DNA from: Hoeflea sp. BAL378
GTDB lineage: Bacteria > Pseudomonadota > Alphaproteobacteria > Rhizobiales > Rhizobiaceae
Direction: 5' to 3'
Assembly (NCBI RefSeq): GCF_000759435.1
Contig: NZ_JRJG01000002.1
Location: 1-64,000 of the forward strand
DNA length: 64,000 bases
The notes under the pieces were generated by a model that worked only from the letters and a program-made list of their open reading frames with translations, had not been told where the DNA came from and did not search any database. Below are positions 59,747-64,000 of the stretch, piece after piece (the first letter of the stretch is position 1; each line of letters begins with the position of its first letter). The position numbers were made by a program, and so were the translations under genes.

Positions 59747-59989
59747 GCTGATTTCCCTCCAATGTGACCGGAATCAGAGGATGTCCCCCCGGCCAAGTAC
59801 CCTTGCGGCGAAAGGAGCCCGAACCACATGCCCACACCCCCTGCCGCATCGCGGCGGATGATTGCGACACGGGCGGGTCAACGTCAAGAGCAGAGGCTGC
59901 CTTATTGCCCGGGCACGGCCAATAAGCGCTGGGAAACATGGGGAAACAACGGATTTGGAACCGTGTCCGGAACAGCCTAGCCTAAAGTC

Positions 59990-61231
59990 CTAGGGGAAGG
60001 ACCGGCGGCGTTCCCACAGCACCTGGGTGCCCAGAACCAGCAGGCAGAACGCCGCCACCGGCCAGAACAGGCTGTTGAGCGCGTCCCAGCCCCAGGCGTT
60101 GAGCACCTTGCCCGACATCAGCGAGGAGAAGGCGACGATGCCGAACAGGGTGACATCGTGGAAGCCCTGCACCTTGTTCTTCTCCGACGGCCGGTAGGTC
60201 GAGGTGACCATGGTGGTGGCGCCGATGAAGCCGAAGTTCCAGCCGATGCCGAGGAGAACCAGCGCCAGCCAGAAGTTCCACAGTTCCAGACCCATATGGG
60301 CGACCACGGCGCAGCCGAGCAGGATGAAAAGGCCGGTCGCGGTGATGGTGTCGCGGCCGAAGCGGGCGATCAGCTTGCCGGTGAAGAAGCTCGGCGCGAA
60401 CATCGCCATCACATGCCACTGGATGCCGAGCGTGGCCAGTTCCGGGGAGAAGCCGCAGCCGACCATGGCGAGCGGCGCGCCAGTCATCATGAAGGTCATC
60501 AGCGCGTAGGAGCCGACGCCGCACACCATCGCCGTGATGAAGCGCGGCTGGCGGATGATCGCGGTCAAGGGCCGCGCCGGCGTCTCGTCATGGCCGTGGT
60601 CGCCGGGCCGGGTGTCGTTGGGAATGCGCAGGAACCACAGGATGCCCATGGTGATCAGCGCCAAGGGCAGCAGCGCCAGGAAGGAGCCGGCAAACATCAC
60701 CGGCGCGAACAGTTCGCGCGTGAAGATCACCGTCTGCGGCCCGATGATGGCGGCGAAGACGCCGCCGGCGAGCACCCATGAAATCGCCTGCGCCTTGAAA
60801 TTGGTGGGCGAGCCGTCGGCGGCGGCGAAGCGGTACTGCTGCACGAAGGAGCCGCCCAGGCCGATGAAGGCCATGCCGAAGGCGAACAGCCAGAATTCGT
60901 GCCGGAACAGGGCGATGGCGGCGATGATTCCGCCGAGCGCGGTCATGACCATGCCCGAGAGGAAGCCATGGCGGCGGCCGACCTGGCGCATCAGCCAGGC
61001 AGCGGGCAGCGCGCCGATGGCGACGCCGAGATTGAAGCCGGTGACCGGGGCGGTGGCGAGCGACTTGTCCGCGCCCAGAAGATAGAAGCCGGCGAGACCG
61101 CCCATGGAAATGGCGATCGGGGCCGCCGCGCCGCCAAAGGCCTGCGACGCCGACAGCAGGAGCGCGTTGCGGCGCGCCAGGTTCTCGGCGTCGGTCGTGC
61201 CGTTCAGTCCGACCCGGTCGAGAAACGTCAT
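59990..61231 (-). CDS. MFS transporter
   Basis: The 413-residue product has 12 predicted membrane segments and the MFS loop motif between helices 2 and 3 (AAWLMRQVGRRHGFLSG). Cargo unknown; it looks like the rhizobial exporters with a LLPLALITMGILWFLR middle. It lies 6 bp after nusB on the same strand, probably in one operon with ribH and nusB, although the function is not obviously related. Confidence 0.85.
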   Translation of the reverse strand: MTFLDRVGLNGTTDAENLARRNALLLSASQAFGGAAAPIAISMGGLAGFYLLGADKSLATAPVTGFNLGVAIGALPAAWLMRQVGRRHGFLSGMVMTALGGIIAAIALFRHEFWLFAFGMAFIGLGGSFVQQYRFAAADGSPTNFKAQAISWVLAGGVFAAIIGPQTVIFTRELFAPVMFAGSFLALLPLALITMGILWFLRIPNDTRPGDHGHDETPARPLTAIIRQPRFITAMVCGVGSYALMTFMMTGAPLAMVGCGFSPELATLGIQWHVMAMFAPSFFTGKLIARFGRDTITATGLFILLGCAVVAHMGLELWNFWLALVLLGIGWNFGFIGATTMVTSTYRPSEKNKVQGFHDVTLFGIVAFSSLMSGKVLNAWGWDALNSLFWPVAAFCLLVLGTQVLWERRRSFP

Positions 61232-61236
61232 CGCCG

Positions 61237-61749
61237 TCAGTCCTTGCCGGGCTTCGGATCGCCGCGATAATTGCGCGCCAGCCGGTCGAGAACGGCGTTG
61301 ACGATCCTGGGCTCGTCCTCTTCGAAAAAGGCGCGCGCCACGTCGACATATTCATTGACGATCACGGCCACGGGCACATCCTTCTTGGCCCAGAGCTCCC
61401 AGGCCCCTGCCCTGAGGATCGCCCTCAGCGTGGTGTCGAGCCGCGACAGCGGCCAGTCCTCGGTGAGGCTGGCGCGGATCGCCGGGTCGAGCGTCCGCTG
61501 GTTCTCGACCACGCCCGAGACGACGGCGCGGAACCAAGCCGCGTCGGCGGGACGGTACTGCTCGCCGTCGATCTCGCCGCCCAGCCGGTGGGCTTCGTAT
61601 TCGGCGACGATCTCGAGCACGCCGGCGCCGCCGATGTCCATCTGGTAGAGCGCCTGCACCGCGGCCAGGCGGGCGGCGCCGCGCTGGTTGGCGGCTTTGA
61701 CTTCCGGCGTGGCGGACGGCGTTGGGGTGTTTTCAGGAACCACGATCAA
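61237..61749 (-). CDS. nusB: Transcription antitermination factor NusB
   Basis: The 170-residue product carries the NusB fold: [37 protein letters not shown] and [14 protein letters not shown]. It works with NusE in rRNA antitermination. The TTG start overlaps the ribH stop (TTGA); GTG two codons later is an alternative. ribH-nusB order is standard. Confidence 0.93.
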   Translation of the reverse strand: MIVVPENTPTPSATPEVKAANQRGAARLAAVQALYQMDIGGAGVLEIVAEYEAHRLGGEIDGEQYRPADAAWFRAVVSGVVENQRTLDPAIRASLTEDWPLSRLDTTLRAILRAGAWELWAKKDVPVAVIVNEYVDVARAFFEEDEPRIVNAVLDRLARNYRGDPKPGKD

Positions 61750-62201
61750 CCCGCCAGATTGTCTTTCAGCGCGATCATCGTCAGCGCCGCGCGCGCGGCG
61801 AAGCCGCCCTTGTCGAGCTTGTCCTTCTTGACCCGTTCCCAGGCCTGCTCGGCGGTCTCTGTGGTCATGATGCCATTGCCGACGGCCAGCGATTCCGACA
61901 CCGACAGCGTCATCAGGCCACGCGCGGATTCGTTGCAGACGATCTCGAAGTGATAGGTCTCGCCGCGAATGACGACGCCGAGCGCGACGAAGCCGTCATA
62001 TTCGGTCCCGCCCTCGTCCATCGCGTCGAGCGCCATGGCGATGGCGGGCGGAATTTCCAGCGCGCCGGGGACGGTGACCACGTCGTAGCTGGCGCCGGCG
62101 GCGTCGAGCGCCGAGGTGGCGCCATCGAGCAGCGCGTCGGCCATGTCGTCGTAGAACCGGGCTTCGACAATCAACAGATGCGGGGACTTGGTCTTCGCCA
62201 T
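61746..62201 (-). CDS. ribH: 6,7-dimethyl-8-ribityllumazine synthase
   Basis: Starting at [20 protein letters not shown] gives 151 residues. Conserved blocks VPGALEIP (44-51), [14 protein letters not shown] with catalytic His84, and [14 protein letters not shown] are present. It makes the lumazine precursor of riboflavin. It is followed by nusB, as in most Alphaproteobacteria. The frame upstream to 62318 is not used. Confidence 0.95.
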   Translation of the reverse strand: MAKTKSPHLLIVEARFYDDMADALLDGATSALDAAGASYDVVTVPGALEIPPAIAMALDAMDEGGTEYDGFVALGVVIRGETYHFEIVCNESARGLMTLSVSESLAVGNGIMTTETAEQAWERVKKDKLDKGGFAARAALTMIALKDNLAG

Positions 62202-62461
62202 GACGGCTTTCCTTCTTGCGGGCCGCGGGGGCGCGCCTCGAGGGCTCCAGAACGGAACCGGACATTGGATCGGATCAGAGCGGCGGTCAAACCACTTTGT
62301 CCGCCGCTTGGCAAGCACAAATGGCCGCGGGCCCGCCGGCCGGGGATTTTTGTTGTCCGGGACAGCCGGCGCGGCTTGGCGGTCGCCCGTCGGCGAAAGG
62401 ATCCGAGGCTTGCGTAGCGCCCCGCTTTTCGCCCGGGCGCGACTCCGTTACACACGCTGCC

Positions 62462-63175
62462 ATGAGCACATCCAGGCCCAAGGAAACCGACCTCTATCCG
62501 CCCGTCAAGGCGCTGCTGGAAAGCCAGGGCTACACGGTCAAGGGCGAGATCGGCGCGGCCGACATCGTCGCGGTCCGCGACGGCGACGATCCCGTGGTGG
62601 TGGAGCTCAAGACCGGGTTTTCTCTGTCGCTGTTTCACCAGGGCATCGAGCGGCAGGCGATCACCGACGCGGTCTACATCGCCGTGCCGCGCGGCGCAGG
62701 ACGGATCTTCCAGAGGGCGATCTCAGCCAACACCGCGCTGTGCCGGCGGCTGGGGCTGGGCCTGATGACGGTGCGGCTCAAGGACGGGCTGGTGGAGGTG
62801 CACGCCGACCCTGCCCCGTACAAGCCGCGCAAATCGCCGATCCGCAAGACGAGGCTCCTGCGCGAGTTCCTGAAGCGCACCGGCGATCCCAATTCCGGCG
62901 GGGCGACGCGGCGCGGCCTGATGACCGCCTACCGCCAGGACGCGCTGCGCTGCGCCCGCATCCTTTTCGAGCTCGGACCGACCAAGGCGGCGCAGGTGTC
63001 GAAACTCTCGGGCGTCGAGAAGGCCCGGGCGCTGATGGCCGACAATCACTATGGCTGGTTCGAACGCGTCGCGCCCGGCATCTACGCGCTGTGTCCCAAG
63101 GGCGCCGAGGCGCTGGCGCTGCTGGGCGACCCGGATGCCGGCGCCGCGCCGCCGGTTTCCGGCGATCCCGCCTGA
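62462..63175 (+). CDS. DUF2161 protein, PD-(D/E)XK nuclease-like
   Basis: The 237-residue product starts MSTSRPKETDLYPPVKALLE. It has GAADIVAVRDGDDPVVVELKTG, where D...ELK resembles the PD-(D/E)XK nuclease core, and a C-terminal winged-helix region (TKAAQVSKLSGVEKARALMADNHYGWFERV). These are DUF2161 features. Activity has not been shown as far as I know. Divergent from ribH. Confidence 0.82.
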   Translation: MSTSRPKETDLYPPVKALLESQGYTVKGEIGAADIVAVRDGDDPVVVELKTGFSLSLFHQGIERQAITDAVYIAVPRGAGRIFQRAISANTALCRRLGLGLMTVRLKDGLVEVHADPAPYKPRKSPIRKTRLLREFLKRTGDPNSGGATRRGLMTAYRQDALRCARILFELGPTKAAQVSKLSGVEKARALMADNHYGWFERVAPGIYALCPKGAEALALLGDPDAGAAPPVSGDPA

Positions 63176-63320
63176 CCGGCCCGGCGCCGCGAGCATTCCT
63201 CCCCGCCCGCGCAAGGCGCGGCAAATGCGGGCGCTGGCGGCGGAGTGCGCCGATCTTTACCGTTGATTAACCATAATTGCCGATGCTCGCCGCCTGACAC
63301 CTCTCGCCCGGGGCCCCGGC

Positions 63321-64000
63321 ATGCGCCAGCCATCATCCTCCGTCTCCGGATCACCGGGCCGTTTCGCGTGGTCGCCGCTGCAATCGAGCCTGGAGCTCGC
63401 CCGCCCGGACATCCTGTCGCAGGGCATCATCCGCGGCGCGGCGATCCTGCTGTCGGCGCTCGGCCTGGCATTGATGCTGATTTCGCTGCAGCCCTTCGTC
63501 GGCACCAGCATGATCAGCGAATCCGGCGTAAGCGAAGGCAGTGCGATCAACCAGTTCGGCTTTCTGGCGGCGGGACTGGTCTTTGCGGTCTCAATGCTGT
63601 GCCTGACGAACCGCAAGGTGCTGCTCAGCCTGCTCACGCCGGGCTTCCTGCTGCTGGCGCTGGTGCTTGCCTACAACATCGCCGTCTCGCCCGCCCCGGC
63701 GCCGGTGTTCCGGGCGGTGGTGCTGACCGCCATCGGCATGCTGATCGCCTTCTCGTCGATCGTACTGCCGCGGGGCGAAAGGGACTTCCGCACCGCCCTG
63801 ATCATCGCCACGCTGGCGACGCTGGCCTTGTCCTATGGCGGCCTGATCGTCTTTCCGAACCTCGCCACCCATGGCTACGACGCCTACGAGCCGCAGCATT
63901 CCGGGCTGTGGCGCGGCCATTTCAGCCACAAGAACATCGCCGGCCCGGTGATGTGCGTCATCGCCATCTTCGGCATCTACCTGATGCGGTCGGGCCAGCG
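63321..64000 (+). CDS. O-antigen ligase/ExoQ-type membrane protein, partial
   Basis: The frame opens at ATG 63321 and continues past the window end (226 codons seen). The visible part has about five membrane segments and the family motif GLWRGHFSHKNIAG in the first large loop, where the Wzy/WaaL and ExoQ proteins have HKN. These proteins polymerise or ligate surface polysaccharides in the inner membrane. Partial, so the subtype is open. Confidence 0.82.
   Translation, partial: MRQPSSSVSGSPGRFAWSPLQSSLELARPDILSQGIIRGAAILLSALGLALMLISLQPFVGTSMISESGVSEGSAINQFGFLAAGLVFAVSMLCLTNRKVLLSLLTPGFLLLALVLAYNIAVSPAPAPVFRAVVLTAIGMLIAFSSIVLPRGERDFRTALIIATLATLALSYGGLIVFPNLATHGYDAYEPQHSGLWRGHFSHKNIAGPVMCVIAIFGIYLMRSGQ

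Noticed and set aside
59895-59930. CTTATTGCC...GGCCAATAAG inverted repeat upstream of hppA
   Set aside because: Imperfect, with a bulge, no T-run and no clear relation to a riboswitch fold; not enough to call.
59990-61355. Long overlapping frames on both strands over hppA, nusB and the MFS gene
   Set aside because: Arg/Gly/Ala/His-rich mirror frames of well-identified genes; typical of GC-rich DNA.
1-64000. CRISPR arrays, complete insertion sequences or rRNA genes
   Set aside because: No regularly spaced repeat-spacer array, no transposase and no rRNA sequence was seen in the window.

Overview
The window is high-GC DNA typical of the Rhizobiales (Alphaproteobacteria). About 46 kb of temperate-phage DNA is followed by about 17.5 kb of chromosome. 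The chromosomal gene order merR-type regulator, ihfA, fabH, plsX, DUF177, ubiquinol-cytochrome c chaperone, bamE-like lipoprotein, then hppA, nusB and ribH, is the usual rhizobial arrangement. It gives the best clue to the host; I cannot name the species from sequence alone.

Positions 1-493 hold the 5' part of an aldo/keto reductase, which may be phage cargo or host flank. The phage follows. From about 1014 to 38002 nearly every gene lies on the minus strand, so transcription runs leftward away from the repressor region. Reading with transcription, this arm holds: a Cro-like protein and a CII-like regulator (38.0-36.2 kb); small early genes and three DNA methyltransferases (36.2-28.3 kb); a primase and an SF3 helicase (30.5-26.5 kb); an iteron/palindrome region that looks like a replication origin (26.2-26.45 kb); a lambda-like head module (terminase, portal, gpW, ClpP-like protease with nested scaffold, gpD, gpE; 24.5-17.0 kb); a Mu-like contractile tail and baseplate (sheath, tube, frameshifted chaperone, tape measure, gpN, gpP, gp45, gp46, gpJ, DUF2313; 15.7-6.3 kb); a tail fibre and beta-helix spike; and a compact lysis cassette (endolysin, holin-like protein, overlapping spanins; 3.1-1.0 kb). 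The phage is therefore a lambda-head/Mu-tail mosaic myovirus.

A repressor (38089-38775, plus strand) sits between two sets of operators of the form GCGGAA-N4-TTCCGC, one over each divergent promoter. The second promoter, near 39740, drives a rightward operon of small genes, an HD-domain protein, a DUF2303 protein, a DnaN-type sliding clamp, an excisionase and a tyrosine integrase (39848-46408). A secreted protein of unknown function (38805-39608) lies between the repressor and that promoter. It has the position of a lysogenic-conversion gene.

Right after the integrase is the first 41 nt of a tRNA-Pro(GGG) gene on the minus strand, which marks one attachment junction. The matching 3' half is not seen anywhere at the left end, so the true left end probably lies outside the window or has been rearranged. 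Beyond the junction come a TadG-like protein, a GNAT protein divergent from a LysR regulator, and the housekeeping cluster described above. The window ends inside an O-antigen-ligase-type membrane protein.
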